DNA of 64,000 nt from the NCBI RefSeq assembly GCF_001428485.1, contig NZ_LMHS01000002.1, positions 354,093-418,092 of the forward strand, given 5' to 3'. The translations under genes were made by a program, and so were the position numbers. The notes under the pieces were generated by a model. That model ran no database searches. It saw nothing but the letters and a program-made list of their open reading frames with translations, and was not told the DNA's origin. Shown here in pieces: positions 16,627 through 27,200 of the stretch. Each line of letters starts with the position of its first letter. Position 1 is the stretch's first letter. Source of the DNA: Microbacterium sp. Root180. Its GTDB lineage: Bacteria; Actinomycetota; Actinomycetes; Actinomycetales; Microbacteriaceae.

Positions 16627-17598
16627 ATGATCTCCGCCGCCGCGAGCGTCTTCACCAGCATCCCGAGCCCGTCCGTGAGCTCGTTCCAGCTCGGGCCGCT
16701 CACCATCCACTTCTACGCGCTGTGCATCATCCTCGGCATCGTCGTCGCGACGCTGCTGACGAACCAGCGTCTCACCAAGCGCGGCGCCGAGCCCTGGGTC
16801 GTCATCGACATCGCCCTGCTGGCCGTGCCGCTCGCGATCATCGGCGCGCGCATCTTCCACGTGGTCACCCACTGGGACTTCTATTTCGGGCCCGGGGCGA
16901 ACCCGATCTCGGCGCTGTTCATCTGGGAGGGCGGCATCGCGATCTACGGCGCCCTCATCGGCGGCGCGGTCGGTGCGTGGCTCGGATGCCGGTGGACCGG
17001 CATCCGCTTCTGGACCTTCGCCGATGCCCTCGCCCCCGGGCTCCTGCTCGCGCAGGCACTCGGGCGCTTCGGGAACTGGTTCAACCAGGAGCTCTACGGC
17101 CTTCCGACGGACCTGCCGTGGGGTCTGGAGATCGCCTACCCGAACCCGGCGTGGCCCGTCGGCCTGCCCGAAGGCACGCTCTTCCACCCCACGTTCCTCT
17201 ACGAAGTGATCTGGAACACGCTCGGCGTCGTCTTCCTGCTCTGGGCGGGCAAGCAGTTCCGTCTGCAGTGGGGTCGACTGTTCGGCCTCTACCTCGTCTG
17301 GTACAGCGCCGGCCGCGTCGTGTGGGAGTCGATCCGCATCGATCCGAGCGAGATCATCCTGGGTCTGCGCACCAACGTGTGGGCGGCGATCGTCGGCATC
17401 GTCGTGGGACTTGTCATCTTCTTCGTCCAGAAGCGCCGCCACCCGGGCTTCGAGCCGTCGCCCTATGTGTCCGGACGTGAGTGGACTGCCGGACAGGCTG
17501 TACAATCGCAGAATACCGACGACTTCGTCGACGTCAGCGAACCCCCGACGTCCGAAGTCGACGAGGCCAGCGCCACAAGCACTCCCGCCACGAAATAG
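16627..17598 (+). CDS. lgt: Prolipoprotein diacylglyceryl transferase
   Basis: A 323-residue integral membrane enzyme that attaches diacylglycerol to the lipobox cysteine of prolipoproteins. Seven hydrophobic segments are visible; the signature is GRFGNWFNQELYGLPTDLPWG near residues 150-170, with HPTFLYEVIWN and RVVWESIRIDP later. The ATG at 16627 gives the expected N-terminus; the open frame upstream overlaps trpA in another frame. The C-terminal ~45 residues are hydrophilic and acidic (NTDDFVDVSEPPTSEVDE), common in actinobacterial Lgt. Lnt and a likely lipoprotein substrate also lie in the window. Confidence 0.96.
   Translation: MISAAASVFTSIPSPSVSSFQLGPLTIHFYALCIILGIVVATLLTNQRLTKRGAEPWVVIDIALLAVPLAIIGARIFHVVTHWDFYFGPGANPISALFIWEGGIAIYGALIGGAVGAWLGCRWTGIRFWTFADALAPGLLLAQALGRFGNWFNQELYGLPTDLPWGLEIAYPNPAWPVGLPEGTLFHPTFLYEVIWNTLGVVFLLWAGKQFRLQWGRLFGLYLVWYSAGRVVWESIRIDPSEIILGLRTNVWAAIVGIVVGLVIFFVQKRRHPGFEPSPYVSGREWTAGQAVQSQNTDDFVDVSEPPTSEVDEASATSTPATK
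17501..17506 (+). promoter_or_regulatory. Candidate gltB promoter inside the lgt 3' end
   Basis: TACAAT is the most AT-rich -10-like hexamer of the region, preceded by a weak -35. It lies in lgt coding sequence, in the stretch for the non-conserved tail, and would give gltB a leader of about 150 bases. Confidence 0.45.
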
Positions 17599-17664
17599 CG
17601 CGCTCCACGAGCGCCCACGGGCCGACGTCGTCCCATCTTGAGTATCAACGTGAGGACGGTAGGC

Positions 17665-20600
17665 ATGGCTGCGAGCCCCCTGTCGGGTTTCCCGCGCAAG
17701 CAGGGCATGTACAACCCGGCGTTCGAGAAGGACGCGTGCGGTCTGGCGATGGTCGCCACGCTCCGGGGAGAAGCCGGACACGACATCATCGATCTGGCGC
17801 TGACGGCGCTGCGCAACCTCGAGCACCGCGGGGCCATCGGCTCCGACGCCGGCACCGGCGACGGCGCGGGCATTCTCACGCAGATGCCCGACGACTTCCT
17901 GCGCGCGGTGGTCGGCTTCGACCTCCCACCGGTGGGGGAGTACGCCGCGGGGATGATCTTCCTGCCCCGTGACGACGAGGAGCGCGCGGCGCAGAAGTCC
18001 GGAATCGAGCGGATCGCGGCATCCGAGAACCTGACCGTGCTCGGCTGGCGCGAGGTCCCGACCGCCGACGAGAACCTCGGAAAGCTCGCCTTCGCGGCGC
18101 GCCCGGTCTTCGAGCAGCTGTTCGTGTCCCGCCCCGCAGAGGGGGATGCGCCCGCTCTGTCCGGGATCGCGCTGGACCGTCGCACGTTCCGCCTGCGCAA
18201 GCGCGCGCGCACCGAGCTCGACGCCTACTTCGTGTCGCTGTCGGCGCGCACCCTGGGCTATAAGGGCATGGTCACGACGCTGCAGCTGGAGCCCTTCTAT
18301 CCCGATCTGCAGGACGAGCGCTTCGCGTCCGAGCTGGCGGTCGTGCACTCGCGCTACTCGACCAACACCTTCCCTTCGTGGCCGCTCGCCCAGCCGCTGC
18401 GGATGCTCGCCCACAACGGCGAGATCAACACGGTCAACGGCAACCGCAACTGGATGCGCGCCCGCCAGTCGCAGCTCGAGTCCGAGCTGCTCGGCGACAT
18501 CCGCCCGCTGCTGCCGATCTGCACCGACGGCGCCAGCGACTCGGCGTCGTTCGACGAGGTCCTGGAGCTGCTCACCCTGACGGGGCGCACCCTGCCGCAC
18601 GCGATCATGATGATGGTGCCCGAGGCCTACGAGAAGCAGGCCGACATCGACCCCAAGCTGCGCTCGTTCTACGAGTTCCACTCCATGCAGATGGAACCGT
18701 GGGACGGTCCCGCCGCGCTCATCTTCACCGACGGCACCCTTGTGGGCGCGACGCTCGACCGCAACGGACTGCGTCCGGGTCGCTGGACCGAGACGACCGA
18801 CGGTCTGGTCGTGATCGGCAGTGAGACCGGTGTGCTCGACTTCGAGCCCGAGCGCATCAAGCGCCGCGGCCGTCTGCGCCCGGGCCGGATGTTCCTGGTC
18901 GACACCGCGCAGGGGCGCATCGTGGAGGATGACGAGATCAAGCGCGACCTCGCCGAGCTCGAGCCCTGGCAGCAGTGGCTCGACACCGGCCGTGTGCGCC
19001 TGGCCGATCTGCCCGAGCGCGAGCACATCGTCCACCCGATCGCGTCGATCACGCGGCGTCAGCGCACCTTCGGCTACACCGAGGAAGAGGTCAGGATCCT
19101 CCTCACGCCGATGGGCCAGACCGGCGCGGAGCCGTTGGGTGCCATGGGCTCGGACACGCCCGTGGCCGTGCTCAGCGAGCGGCCCCGCCTGCTGTTCGAC
19201 TACTTCACGCAGCAGTTCGCGCAGGTGACCAATCCGCCGCTGGATTCGATCCGCGAAGAGGTCGTGACCTCGCTGTCGCTCGGGCTCGGACCCGAGCGCA
19301 ACCTGCTGGAGTGGGGCCCCGACCACACCCGCGTGGTCACGCTCGACTTCCCGGTCATCGACAACGACGAGCTGGCGAAGATCCAGCACATCGACACCGC
19401 GCTCCCCGGCCGCACGTCGGTCACGATCCGGGGCCTCTACCGCGTGGAGGCCGGCCACAAGGGAATGCAGAAGCGCCTCGCGCAGATGTGCCAGGAGGTC
19501 GACCAGGCGATCGAGGACGGCGCCGAGTTCATCGTGCTGTCCGACCGCGACTCCAACAAAGATCTCGCACCGATCCCGTCGCTGCTGATGCTCGCCGCCG
19601 TGCACCACCACCTCATCCGCAACGAGACCCGCATGACCTGCGGTCTCGTGGTCGAGGCCGGTGACGTGCGCGAAGTGCACCACGTCGCGACGCTCATCGG
19701 GTACGGGGCATCCGCCGTCAACCCCTACCTCGCGATGGAGACCGTCGAATACCTCGTGCGCGCCGGCTACATCACCGGCATCGCGCCCGAGAAGGCCGTC
19801 GAGAACCTGATCTACGCGCTCGGCAAGGGCGTGCTGAAGATCATGTCGAAGATGGGGATCTCGACGGTGTCGTCGTATGCGGGCGCCCAGGTGTTCGAGG
19901 CGGTCGGTCTCTCCGAGGAGCTCGTGGAGAAGTACTTCACGGGCACCGAGTCCAAGCTCGGCGGCGTCGGGCTCGACGTGATCGCGGCCGAGAATGCCGC
20001 CCGTCACGCGTACGCCTACCCCGAGGATGCCGCTGTCCGCGCGCACGAGCGCCTGTGGACCGGCGGCGAGTACCAGTGGCGCCGTGACGGCTCGCCGCAC
20101 CTGTTCAACCCCGACACGGTGTTCCGGCTGCAGCACGCGACGCGCACGCGCCGGTACGACATCTTCCGCGAGTACACGAAGCTCGTCGACGACCAGGCGA
20201 ACGAGCTCAAGACGCTGCGGGGCCTCTTCCGATTCAAGAGCGACGGTCGCAAGCCGGTGCCGATCGACGAAGTCGAGCCGGTGTCATCGATCGTGAAGCG
20301 GTTCTCGACGGGTGCGATGAGCTACGGCTCCATCTCGAAGGAGGCCCACGAGACCCTCGCGATCGCAATGAACCGCCTCGGCGCGAAGTCCAACACCGGT
20401 GAAGGCGGCGAGGACGTGGACCGCCTTCTCGACCCCGAGCGCCGCAGCGCGATCAAGCAGGTCGCGTCGGGCCGCTTCGGCGTGACGAGTCTGTACCTGA
20501 CGGAATCCGAGGACATCCAGATCAAGCTGGCGCAGGGTGCCAAGCCGGGCGAGGGCGGCCAGCTGCCGCCGACCAAGGTGTACCCGTGGGTGGCGCGCAC

Positions 20601-22227
20601 GAGGCATGCGACCGCCGGAGTGGGTCTCATCTCGCCGCCTCCGCACCACGACATCTACTCGATCGAAGACCTCAAGCAGCTCATCTTCGACCTCAAGCGC
20701 GCGAACCCGAAGGCGCGCGTGCACGTCAAGCTCGTGAGCCAGTCGGGCATCGGCGCGGTCGCGGCGGGAACCGCCAAGGCCCTGGCCGACGTCATCCTGG
20801 TCTCGGGCCACGACGGCGGAACCGGCGCCAGCCCGCTGAACTCGCTCAAGCACGCGGGCACACCGTGGGAGCTGGGTCTGGCCGAGACCCAGCAGACGCT
20901 CATGCTCAACGGCATGCGCGACCGCGTCGTGGTGCAGGTCGACGGGCAGCTCAAGACCGGCCGGGACGTCATCATCGGCGCGCTGCTCGGCGCCGAGGAG
21001 TTCGGCTTCGCCACCGCTCCGCTCGTCGTCTCGGGCTGCATCATGATGCGCGTCTGCCACCTCGACACGTGCCCCGTCGGGGTCGCGACCCAGAACCCCG
21101 TGCTGCGTGCGCGCTTCAACGGCAAGCCCGAGTTCGTTGTGAACTTCATGGAGTTCATCGCCGAGGAGGTGCGCGAGTACCTCGCGGAACTCGGCTTCCG
21201 GTCGCTCGACGAGGCCATCGGACGCAGCGAGCTGCTCGACATCGACGGCGCCGTGGACCACTGGAAGGCGAGCGGGCTGGACCTCAGCCCCGTGCTGGAT
21301 GGCCCGGTGTTCGCCGACGACGAGGCGCGTCGCAACACGACCTCGCAGAAGCACGAGCTCGAGGACCACTTCGACGTTCAGCTCATCGAGCGCGCACAGG
21401 ACGTCATCGCCCAGGGCGGACAGCTGACGATCGATCTGCCGATCCGCAACACGGAGCGCGCGGTCGGCACCCTGCTCGGCCACCACGTGACCGTCGCGCG
21501 CGGGGAGAACGGACTTCCCTCGGGGAGCATCGTGGTGAATCTGACCGGCTCGGCCGGTCAGTCCTTCGGCGCGTTCATGCCCGCCGGCATCACCCTGCGA
21601 CTCGAGGGCGACTCGAACGACTACGTCGGCAAGGGTCTGTCCGGCGGACAGATCGTGGTGCGTCCGCCGCGCCGCGCGACCTTCGATGCGTCGCAGAACG
21701 TGATCGCGGGCAACGTGATCGGGTATGGCGCGACGCAGGGCACGCTGTTCCTGCGCGGCGTCGTGGGGGAGCGGTTCTTCGTGCGCAACTCCGGCGCCAC
21801 CGCGGTCGTCGAGGGCGTGGGCGACCACGCACTCGAGTACATGACCGGCGGACTGGCCGTGATCCTCGGCGCCACGGGCCGGAACCTCGGTGCCGGCATG
21901 TCGGGCGGAACCGCCTACGTGTATCGCCTCGACCGCAAGCTCGTGAACCGCGAGGCCCTCGCTGCCGGCGAGCTCGAACTCGGTGCGCTCGGGTCGGGCG
22001 ACGCCGAGATCCTCCGCGACCTGCTCGAGCAGCATGTCGCCGAGACCGACTCGACCCTCGCTGCGGCGCTGCTCGCCGACTTCGAGGCCGAGCTCGACAA
22101 CTTCGTCCGTGTCCTGCCCCGCGACTACGCCGCGGTGCTCGAGACGCGCCAGAATGCCGTGGCCGAGGGGCTGGACCCCGACGGCGACGTCGTCTGGAAC
22201 CGCATCCTGGAGGTGACGGGTGGCTGA
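17665..22227 (+). CDS. gltB: Glutamate synthase (NADPH), large subunit
   Basis: A 1520-residue GOGAT large subunit: glutaminase, central, FMN-binding synthase and C-terminal beta-helix domains in the normal order. The N-terminal nucleophile would be Cys25 ([21 protein letters not shown]), exposed by propeptide removal. FMN/2-oxoglutarate segments include [17 protein letters not shown] and [17 protein letters not shown]; the 3Fe-4S cysteines are in [16 protein letters not shown] choose the ATG at 17665 because GTGAGGACGG lies just upstream; the TTG at 17638 in the same frame is weaker. gltD overlaps the stop by 8 bases. Confidence 0.95.
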   Translation: MAASPLSGFPRKQGMYNPAFEKDACGLAMVATLRGEAGHDIIDLALTALRNLEHRGAIGSDAGTGDGAGILTQMPDDFLRAVVGFDLPPVGEYAAGMIFLPRDDEERAAQKSGIERIAASENLTVLGWREVPTADENLGKLAFAARPVFEQLFVSRPAEGDAPALSGIALDRRTFRLRKRARTELDAYFVSLSARTLGYKGMVTTLQLEPFYPDLQDERFASELAVVHSRYSTNTFPSWPLAQPLRMLAHNGEINTVNGNRNWMRARQSQLESELLGDIRPLLPICTDGASDSASFDEVLELLTLTGRTLPHAIMMMVPEAYEKQADIDPKLRSFYEFHSMQMEPWDGPAALIFTDGTLVGATLDRNGLRPGRWTETTDGLVVIGSETGVLDFEPERIKRRGRLRPGRMFLVDTAQGRIVEDDEIKRDLAELEPWQQWLDTGRVRLADLPEREHIVHPIASITRRQRTFGYTEEEVRILLTPMGQTGAEPLGAMGSDTPVAVLSERPRLLFDYFTQQFAQVTNPPLDSIREEVVTSLSLGLGPERNLLEWGPDHTRVVTLDFPVIDNDELAKIQHIDTALPGRTSVTIRGLYRVEAGHKGMQKRLAQMCQEVDQAIEDGAEFIVLSDRDSNKDLAPIPSLLMLAAVHHHLIRNETRMTCGLVVEAGDVREVHHVATLIGYGASAVNPYLAMETVEYLVRAGYITGIAPEKAVENLIYALGKGVLKIMSKMGISTVSSYAGAQVFEAVGLSEELVEKYFTGTESKLGGVGLDVIAAENAARHAYAYPEDAAVRAHERLWTGGEYQWRRDGSPHLFNPDTVFRLQHATRTRRYDIFREYTKLVDDQANELKTLRGLFRFKSDGRKPVPIDEVEPVSSIVKRFSTGAMSYGSISKEAHETLAIAMNRLGAKSNTGEGGEDVDRLLDPERRSAIKQVASGRFGVTSLYLTESEDIQIKLAQGAKPGEGGQLPPTKVYPWVARTRHATAGVGLISPPPHHDIYSIEDLKQLIFDLKRANPKARVHVKLVSQSGIGAVAAGTAKALADVILVSGHDGGTGASPLNSLKHAGTPWELGLAETQQTLMLNGMRDRVVVQVDGQLKTGRDVIIGALLGAEEFGFATAPLVVSGCIMMRVCHLDTCPVGVATQNPVLRARFNGKPEFVVNFMEFIAEEVREYLAELGFRSLDEAIGRSELLDIDGAVDHWKASGLDLSPVLDGPVFADDEARRNTTSQKHELEDHFDVQLIERAQDVIAQGGQLTIDLPIRNTERAVGTLLGHHVTVARGENGLPSGSIVVNLTGSAGQSFGAFMPAGITLRLEGDSNDYVGKGLSGGQIVVRPPRRATFDASQNVIAGNVIGYGATQGTLFLRGVVGERFFVRNSGATAVVEGVGDHALEYMTGGLAVILGATGRNLGAGMSGGTAYVYRLDRKLVNREALAAGELELGALGSGDAEILRDLLEQHVAETDSTLAAALLADFEAELDNFVRVLPRDYAAVLETRQNAVAEGLDPDGDVVWNRILEVTGG

Positions 22228-23686
22228 CCCGAAGGGCTTTCTGAAGGTCACCGAGCGAGAGCTGCCCGCGCGGCGGCCGGTGCCGGTGCGCATCATGGAC
22301 TGGAAAGAGGTCTATGAGCCGGGCGACTCCGCCGTCCTGCGTCGACAGGCCGGCCGCTGCATGGACTGCGGTGTGCCGTTCTGCCACAAGGGCTGCCCCC
22401 TCGGCAACCTCATCCCGGAGTGGAACGACCTCACCTGGCGCGGCGAGGGCCGCTCGGCGAGCGAACGCCTGCACGCCACGAACAACTTCCCGGAGTTCAC
22501 AGGTCGGCTGTGCCCGGCGCCGTGCGAGAGCTCGTGCGTGCTCGGCATCAACCAGCCCGCGGTCACGATCAAGCAGATCGAGGTCTCGATCGTCGACGAG
22601 GCCTTCTCACACGGCTGGATCGAGGCCGAGCCTCCGGGCCGCCTCACCGGGAAGACTGTCGCCGTCGTGGGCTCCGGCCCCTCGGGGCTCGCTGCGGCGC
22701 AGCAGCTCACGCGTGCCGGCCACACCGTCGCCGTCTTCGAGCGCGACGACCGCATCGGCGGACTGCTGCGGTACGGCATCCCGGACTTCAAGATGGAGAA
22801 GAAGCATCTCGAGGCGCGCCTTCGCCAGATGCGCGACGAGGGCACGCGTTTCCGCGCCGGCGTCGAGATCGGCAAGGACATCTCGTGGAGCGACCTGCGC
22901 GCGCGCTATGACGCCGTGGTCATCGCCACGGGGTCCACGGTGCCCCGCGAACTCGCGATCCCCGGGCGCGACCTGGCCGGCGTGCACTTCGCGATGGAGT
23001 ACCTCATCGAGTCGAACAAGGCGGTCGCCGGCGACTCCGTGCCCCACCAGATCACGGCCGAGGGCAAGCACGTCATCGTCATCGGCGGCGGCGACACCGG
23101 CGCCGACTGCATCGGCACCGCGCACCGGCACGGCGCCCTGAGCGTGACCAACCTCGCCATCGGCCGGCGCCCCCCGGGCGAGCGACCGGAGCACCAGCCA
23201 TGGCCGATGTCGCCGACCGTGTTCGAGGTGCAGTCCGCCCACGAGGAAGGCGGCGAGCGGTCATACCTGGCCAGCACCGTCGAGTTCCTCGCGAACGACG
23301 CCGGCGAGGTGCGCGCGCTGCGCGTGGCCGAGACCGAGTTCGTGGACGGCCGCCGCGTTCCCAAGAGCGGAACCGAGCGCGAGATCCCCGCGGACCTCGT
23401 GCTCATCGCGATGGGCTTCACCGGACCGGAGCGTCAGCTGCTCGAAGAGCAGCTGGGCGCGCAGTTCACCGGCACCGGCAGCGTGCAGCGCGAGGACGAC
23501 TACCAGACCACTGCGCCGGGCGTGTTCGTGGCCGGCGATGCCGGTCGTGGCCAGTCCCTGATCGTGTGGGCGATCGCGGAGGGCCGTGCGGCCGCCGCGA
23601 GCGTCGACGCGTACCTCATGGGGGAGACGCAGCTGCCCGCCCCCGTTCGCCCGACCGATGTCGCGATCGGCCTGCAGCCCGCGTAG
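22220..23686 (+). CDS. gltD: Glutamate synthase, small subunit
   Basis: A 488-residue electron-input subunit that passes NADPH electrons through FAD and 4Fe-4S clusters to GltB. N-terminal clusters are coordinated by [17 protein letters not shown] and [12 protein letters not shown]; the FAD site is [17 protein letters not shown] near 150, and the NADP site [18 protein letters not shown] near 290. The GTG at 22220 lies inside the gltB end, so translation is coupled. The stop TAG also starts the TAGGCT hexamer of the pyk promoter. Confidence 0.96.
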   Translation: MADPKGFLKVTERELPARRPVPVRIMDWKEVYEPGDSAVLRRQAGRCMDCGVPFCHKGCPLGNLIPEWNDLTWRGEGRSASERLHATNNFPEFTGRLCPAPCESSCVLGINQPAVTIKQIEVSIVDEAFSHGWIEAEPPGRLTGKTVAVVGSGPSGLAAAQQLTRAGHTVAVFERDDRIGGLLRYGIPDFKMEKKHLEARLRQMRDEGTRFRAGVEIGKDISWSDLRARYDAVVIATGSTVPRELAIPGRDLAGVHFAMEYLIESNKAVAGDSVPHQITAEGKHVIVIGGGDTGADCIGTAHRHGALSVTNLAIGRRPPGERPEHQPWPMSPTVFEVQSAHEEGGERSYLASTVEFLANDAGEVRALRVAETEFVDGRRVPKSGTEREIPADLVLIAMGFTGPERQLLEEQLGAQFTGTGSVQREDDYQTTAPGVFVAGDAGRGQSLIVWAIAEGRAAAASVDAYLMGETQLPAPVRPTDVAIGLQPA

Positions 23687-23689
23687 GCT
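23684..23689 (+). promoter_or_regulatory. -10 element of pyk, built on the gltD stop codon
   Basis: TAGGCT begins with the gltD stop TAG. Start near 23696, leaving about 39 bases of leader with a GGAG-like site before pyk. Confidence 0.45.
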
Positions 23690-23734
23690 GGCTCACGGCA
23701 TTCGCCCTCGAAAACACCCGGAGAAAACACACGG

Positions 23735-25186
23735 ATGAGACGCGCCAAAATCGTCGCAACCCTTGGTCCCGCCACGTCGACGTATGAGAGCGTTCGCGCG
23801 ATCATCGACGCGGGCGTGGATGTCGCCCGCTTCAATCTGAGCCACGGCGACTACTCGGTTCACGACAACAACTTCGCCAATGTGCGCAAGGCCGCGGACG
23901 ACGCGGGTCGCCCCGTCGCCGTCCTCGTCGACCTCCAGGGACCGAAGATCCGCCTGGGCAAGTTCGAGAACGGACCGCACGAGCTCGCGGTCGGCGACAT
24001 CTTCAAGATCACGACCGAGGAGATCCTCGGAACGAAGGAGATCGTCGGCACCACGTTCAAGGGCCTCCCCAACGACGTCAAGGCGGGGGACTTCCTCCTC
24101 ATCGACGACGGCAAGGTGCGCGTCGAGGTCGTCGAGACCGACGGCACCGTCGTGACCACGAAGGTCATCGTCGGCGGCGCCGTCTCCAACAACAAGGGGA
24201 TCAACCTTCCCGGTGTGGCGGTCAACGTCCCCGCGCTCTCGGAGAAGGACGAGGCCGACCTCCGCTGGGGCCTGCGCGCCGGCGCCGACATCATCGCCCT
24301 CTCGTTCGTCCGCGACGCGAAGGACGTGCAGCGCGTGCACGTCATCATGGCCGAGGAAGGACGCCACCTCCCGGTCATCGCGAAAATCGAGAAGCCGCAG
24401 GCCGTCGACAACCTCGAGGAGATCATCGACGCGTTCGACGGCATCATGGTCGCCCGCGGCGACCTCGGCGTGGAGCTCCCGCTCGAGGCCGTGCCGATCG
24501 TCCAGAAGCGCGCGGTCGAGCTGTGCCGCCGCATGGCCAAGCCCGTCATCGTCGCGACGCAGATGCTCGAGTCCATGATCGAGAACCCCGTGCCCACGCG
24601 CGCCGAGACGAGCGATGTCGCCAACGCCGTGCTCGACGGCGCCGACGCGGTCATGCTGTCGGGCGAGACCAGCGTGGGCAAGTACCCCGTCGGGGTCGTC
24701 GAGACGATGGCGCGCATCATCGACTCCACCGAGGAGCACGGGCTCGAGCGCATCCAGCCGCTCCACACGAAGCCCCGCACCCAGGGCGGCGCCATCACGC
24801 TCGCGGCCCTCGAGGTCGCCGAGTTCGTCGACGCGAAGTTCCTCTGCATCTTCACCGAGTCGGGTGACACCGCGCGCCGCATGTCCCGTCTGCGTCCGCG
24901 CATCCCCATGATCGGGTTCACCCCCGAGCCGGCGATCCGCCGTCGCATGGCGCTCACCTGGGGCGTCAAGTCGGCCCTCGTCGAGCACGTCGCCCACACC
25001 GATCGCATGTTCATCCAGGTCGACGACTACTTCCTCGCGAACGACCTCGCGAAGGTCGGCGACAAGGTCGTCGTGATCTCGGGTTCGCCTCCCGGAATCA
25101 TCGGCTCGACGAACGACATCCGCATCCACAAGATCGGCGACGCCGTCCACGGCAAGGCGCCGATCTACAAGTCGAACGAAATCTGA
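23735..25186 (+). CDS. pyk: Pyruvate kinase
   Basis: A 483-residue pyruvate kinase, last glycolytic step (PEP + ADP to pyruvate + ATP). The N-terminal AKIVATLGPATSTYESVRAII, the substrate loop DLQGPKIRLG, the catalytic lysine region VIAKIEKPQAVDNLEEI, VARGDLGVELPLE and the K+/ADP region LDGADAVMLSGETSVGKYPVGVV are all present. The C-terminal domain is of normal length, with the allosteric site likely. It is transcribed apart from gltBD by the promoter at the gltD stop and ends before a strong inverted repeat. Confidence 0.97.
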   Translation: MRRAKIVATLGPATSTYESVRAIIDAGVDVARFNLSHGDYSVHDNNFANVRKAADDAGRPVAVLVDLQGPKIRLGKFENGPHELAVGDIFKITTEEILGTKEIVGTTFKGLPNDVKAGDFLLIDDGKVRVEVVETDGTVVTTKVIVGGAVSNNKGINLPGVAVNVPALSEKDEADLRWGLRAGADIIALSFVRDAKDVQRVHVIMAEEGRHLPVIAKIEKPQAVDNLEEIIDAFDGIMVARGDLGVELPLEAVPIVQKRAVELCRRMAKPVIVATQMLESMIENPVPTRAETSDVANAVLDGADAVMLSGETSVGKYPVGVVETMARIIDSTEEHGLERIQPLHTKPRTQGGAITLAALEVAEFVDAKFLCIFTESGDTARRMSRLRPRIPMIGFTPEPAIRRRMALTWGVKSALVEHVAHTDRMFIQVDDYFLANDLAKVGDKVVVISGSPPGIIGSTNDIRIHKIGDAVHGKAPIYKSNEI

Positions 25187-25206
25187 CCTCCGGTTCCACC
25201 GCCACG

Positions 25207-25238
25207 ACGGTCGCGCTCACTATGCTGAGCGCGACCGT
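25207..25238. repeat. 13-bp inverted repeat between pyk and the next gene
   Basis: ACGGTCGCGCTCA (25207-25219) and TGAGCGCGACCGT (25226-25238) are perfect arms around CTATGC. It can end pyk transcription; the loop also contains part of TATGCT (25221-25226), a possible -10 of the downstream gene, so the two functions overlap. Confidence 0.65.
25221..25226 (+). promoter_or_regulatory. -10 element of the PLDc_N/SHOCT gene
   Basis: TATGCT in the loop of the inverted repeat; a start about seven bases on gives a leader of some 33 bases that includes the right arm and ACTGGAGGAC before the ATG at 25266. Confidence 0.4.
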
Positions 25239-25265
25239 TGTCGTTTCCCGACTGGAGGACCTCGC

Positions 25266-25643
25266 ATGGACTTTTTCTGGTGGCTGCTGTGGATCTTCTG
25301 GTTCACCGCCTACATCTACGTGGTGGTCGTCGTCATCACCGACCTGTTCCGGGACGAGAAGCTCAACGGCTGGCTGAAGGCCCTGTGGATCATCGCCCTC
25401 GTCTTCATCCCGTTCCTCACGGCGCTCGTGTACGTCATCGCGCGCGGCTCCGGCATGGCCCAGCGCGCGCGGGCACGGTATGTGTCCGCTCCGGAGGTCG
25501 ACGAGTACAAGCCGTCGGCGTCCGCGAGCCCCGCGGACGACATCGCGAAGGCGAAGGCTCTCCTCGACGCCGGGTCGATCTCGCAGGGTGAGTTCGACGC
25601 CCTCAAGAGCAAGGCTCTCGGGAACCAGTACTTCGGCGCCTGA
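25266..25643 (+). CDS. PLDc_N / SHOCT small membrane protein
   Basis: A 125-residue protein with two membrane helices in a PLDc_N-like arrangement (about 4-27, rich in Trp and Phe: DFFWWLLWIFWFTAYIYV; and about 38-62) followed by a linker and a C-terminal SHOCT motif (IAKAKALLDAGSISQGEFDALKSKAL, 93-118). SHOCT motifs are short helical pairs found at the ends of many bacterial envelope proteins. A GGAGG precedes the ATG. Function unknown; it is a common single gene in Micrococcales. A strong terminator follows. Confidence 0.85.
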   Translation: MDFFWWLLWIFWFTAYIYVVVVVITDLFRDEKLNGWLKALWIIALVFIPFLTALVYVIARGSGMAQRARARYVSAPEVDEYKPSASASPADDIAKAKALLDAGSISQGEFDALKSKALGNQYFGA

Positions 25644-25648
25644 ACGAC

Positions 25649-25691
25649 GCACAGGAGCGGATGCCTCGGCACGGGGCATCCGCTCCTGTGC
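25649..25691 (+). terminator. Strong hairpin after the PLDc_N/SHOCT gene
   Basis: GCACAGGAGCGGATGCC (25649-25665) pairs perfectly with GGCATCCGCTCCTGTGC (25675-25691). There is no T-run, as usual in this GC-rich genome. The stem ends in the GGATGCC/GGCATCC heptamer pair. Confidence 0.8.
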
Positions 25692-25741
25692 GCGTGCCGG
25701 GTGTCACGGCACGCCTCGGACGCACCGAGAAAGGTCTCGGC

Positions 25742-25747
25742 TAGCGT
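25742..25747 (+). promoter_or_regulatory. -10 element of the MinD/ParA-like gene
   Basis: TAGCGT, with GGGAGGA before the ATG at 25784; expected leader about 30 bases. Confidence 0.4.
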
Positions 25748-25783
25748 GGTGTCGCGCTCAGCCCACCGCGCGGGAGGAAACCC

Positions 25784-27166
25784 ATGACCACACGCACGCC
25801 CGAAGCGACGGTGCACATCCTGTCGAGCACGGTTGCACAGGTTCACGTCGGATCCGAGGTCGAAGAGGTCATCGCCGCCGACAGCCGAGCGCTGCGCGAC
25901 CGCGTGGTCGAGGAGATCCGCCTGCTGGCGGCATCCGCGGGCGAGCCCGCCCACGCGACACTCGTCGAAGGGTCTTCGCGCTGGCCCCTGATCGTGCATC
26001 CCGACGGAACGTTCGCAGAGTCGCTCGAGCCTGCGGAACCGGCTTCGGATGCGCCCAGCGCGCCGGCGCACGGGTCCGTGTCCGAGGCCGTCGCCGCGCC
26101 TCTCGTCACACCGGACGCGCCGGTGGCCGAGTCACCACTCTCCGCTGCGCCCGTCGCCGCGCCCGTCGTCGCCGAGCCCGCTCCGGCCCCCGCTCCCACC
26201 CGCTCGTCGACGTCGGCTGCGCGCGAGACCGCCAAGCCGACGGTGCAGGACCTGCTCGACTCCCGCGACGACGGCGACAAGCCGCGCGCGACCGAGGGCT
26301 GGCAGGCCGCCGTCCGGCGGGCGACCGGCGGGCTGATCTCCCCGCAGCCCGGCCGCGGAGAGCAGTCGCGGCTCGACCGCGAGAAGCGCGTGCAGCGACG
26401 CCTCGATGCGCCGCGCACGATCGTCGTGCTCAATCCGAAGGGCGGCGCGCACAAGACGACGAGCACGCTGCTGCTCGCGGCGACCTTCGGAACGCTGCGC
26501 GGCGGTGCGACGCTCGCGTGGGACAACAACGAGACCCGCGGAACGCTCGGCTGGCGCGCGCAGAATGCTCCGCACCACCGGACCGCCGTCGACCTCCTCG
26601 AGGATCTCGACCGGTTCTCCGACCCGAGCGCGTCCGGCCTCGCCACGCTCGACACGTATGTCCGCACTCAGGTCGATGCGCGCTTCGACGTCCTGGCCTC
26701 CGATGAGGATGCCGCGGCATCCTCCACCATCGACGCTGCGGCGTTCGATCGCCTGCACGCGCTGCTGCGCCGCTACTACCGGCTCATGATCATCGACACC
26801 GGCAACAACATGCGCGCCTCCAACTGGATCGCCTCCGTCGCGGCCGCCGATCAGCTCGTCATCGTCTCGACGGTCCGGGAGGACACCGCAGCCAGTGCGG
26901 CCTGGCTTCTCGACGGCCTGCGCGAGAAGGGCTTCGGCGACAAGGTCGACCACGCGGTCACGGTGCTCACCGCTCCGTCGTCGCGTCCCGACAAGCGCCT
27001 CGAGGCGCGCCTGACGCGGCACTTCCAGCAGGTGACGTCGGGCGTCGTCATCGCGCCGTTCGACGCCTCGCTCGTCGACGGCGGTCCGATCGACTTCGAC
27101 GCGCTGTCGCCGGAGACACGGGATGCCTGGCTGACCGCCGCCGCGACGATCGCCGACCGGCTCTGA
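25784..27166 (+). CDS. MinD/ParA-like ATPase with altered Walker A
   Basis: A 460-residue protein: an N-terminal ~80 residues of beta-type sequence, a long Ala/Pro-rich linker (about 85-150), and a C-terminal ParA/MinD-type ATPase from about residue 205. The deviant Walker A is NPKGGAHKTTST, with histidine where ParA proteins normally have glycine (KGGxGKTT). The Walker A' aspartate motif may be LMIIDTGNNMRASNW. Related actinobacterial proteins have been associated with secretion or polar positioning, but no partner is visible here. It precedes the tRNA-Leu gene, which runs the other way. GGGAGGA lies upstream of the ATG. Confidence 0.85.
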   Translation: MTTRTPEATVHILSSTVAQVHVGSEVEEVIAADSRALRDRVVEEIRLLAASAGEPAHATLVEGSSRWPLIVHPDGTFAESLEPAEPASDAPSAPAHGSVSEAVAAPLVTPDAPVAESPLSAAPVAAPVVAEPAPAPAPTRSSTSAARETAKPTVQDLLDSRDDGDKPRATEGWQAAVRRATGGLISPQPGRGEQSRLDREKRVQRRLDAPRTIVVLNPKGGAHKTTSTLLLAATFGTLRGGATLAWDNNETRGTLGWRAQNAPHHRTAVDLLEDLDRFSDPSASGLATLDTYVRTQVDARFDVLASDEDAAASSTIDAAAFDRLHALLRRYYRLMIIDTGNNMRASNWIASVAAADQLVIVSTVREDTAASAAWLLDGLREKGFGDKVDHAVTVLTAPSSRPDKRLEARLTRHFQQVTSGVVIAPFDASLVDGGPIDFDALSPETRDAWLTAAATIADRL

Positions 27167-27200
27167 CGAGGGGTGTCGGTGGTCGAACGGACGATTTCGG

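Noticed and set aside
17638..17664. TTG at 17638 as the gltB start
   Set aside because: The ATG at 17665 has a better ribosome site and gives the normal N-terminal length before the catalytic cysteine.
16321..20136. A 1271-codon open frame on the minus strand
   Set aside because: It lies opposite trpA, lgt and gltB, has the Arg/His/Asp-rich composition of a high-GC antisense shadow and no domain.
25266..25643. Phospholipase D activity for the PLDc_N protein
   Set aside because: Only the N-terminal membrane part resembles PLDc_N; no HxK catalytic motif is present.
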